Shown one piece after another: positions 6,681 to 6,711 of a stretch of DNA of 6,711 bases (positions within the stretch are counted from its first letter, which is position 1; the number at the start of each line of letters is the position of its first letter). The stretch is from assembly GCA_910579125.1 (NCBI GenBank), contig CAJTTH010000051.1:1-6711 (forward strand). Direction: 5' to 3'. This stretch comes from an uncultured Oscillospiraceae bacterium (GTDB lineage Bacteria; Bacillota; Clostridia; Oscillospirales; Ruminococcaceae). A program made the position numbers and the translations under genes. The notes beneath the pieces are model-generated. The model was given only the letters and a program-made list of their open reading frames with translations. It was not told the origin of the DNA and did no database searches.

Positions 6681-6711
6681 ATCTTGTGAAAAAAGGAAGT
6701 TCTCGTCCGTA

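Overview
The window looks like a chromosomal segment of an anaerobic, hydrogen-producing Firmicute of class Clostridia, probably a Ruminococcus-like member of the Oscillospirales. The grounds are a trimeric NADH-linked [FeFe] hydrogenase operon, strong AGGAGG-type ribosome binding sites, clostridial promoters, a tmRNA tag beginning ADDD, and GC-balanced genes separated by very AT-rich spacers. The genus is an inference; the class is fairly secure.

Region 1 (1-4376, + strand) is a complete operon. An extended -10 promoter (36-64) and a structured leader precede hydC (NuoE-like), hydB (NuoF-like with extra ferredoxin domains) and hydA ([FeFe] hydrogenase catalytic subunit). A strong intrinsic terminator ends it. 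HydC and HydB pass electrons between NAD(P)H, FMN and Fe-S clusters, and HydA makes or oxidises H2 at its H-cluster. This set is typical of ferredoxin/NAD-coupled (electron-bifurcating) hydrogenases. No H-cluster maturase gene (hydE, hydF, hydG) is present here.

Region 2 (4383-4657, - strand) is a small convergent unit. It has a promoter, a good ribosome binding site, a 47-codon gene and its own terminator hairpin. The peptide has an acidic N-terminal part and a short hydrophobic Val/Ala/Asn tail, the general shape of a modified-peptide precursor or signal peptide, but no partner gene is visible.

Region 3 (4830-5120, + strand) has a consensus-like promoter preceded by helically phased TTACA motifs. 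It drives a transcript of about 185 nt with no convincing reading frame, a two-part stem and an intrinsic terminator. This is a candidate small RNA, with 6S RNA as one possibility.

Region 4 (5202-5947) holds an XRE-family repressor gene on the - strand. Facing away from it is a perfect sigma-A promoter on the + strand (5601-5629) with no recognisable gene downstream. Opposite that transcript lies a reading frame interrupted by an in-frame TGA, probably a gene remnant.

Region 5 (6202-6680) carries ssrA (tmRNA) behind a perfect TTGACA-17-TATAAT promoter. The encoded tag reads ADDDLVLAAA. A long hairpin follows that looks better as a terminator for a gene arriving from the right than for ssrA.
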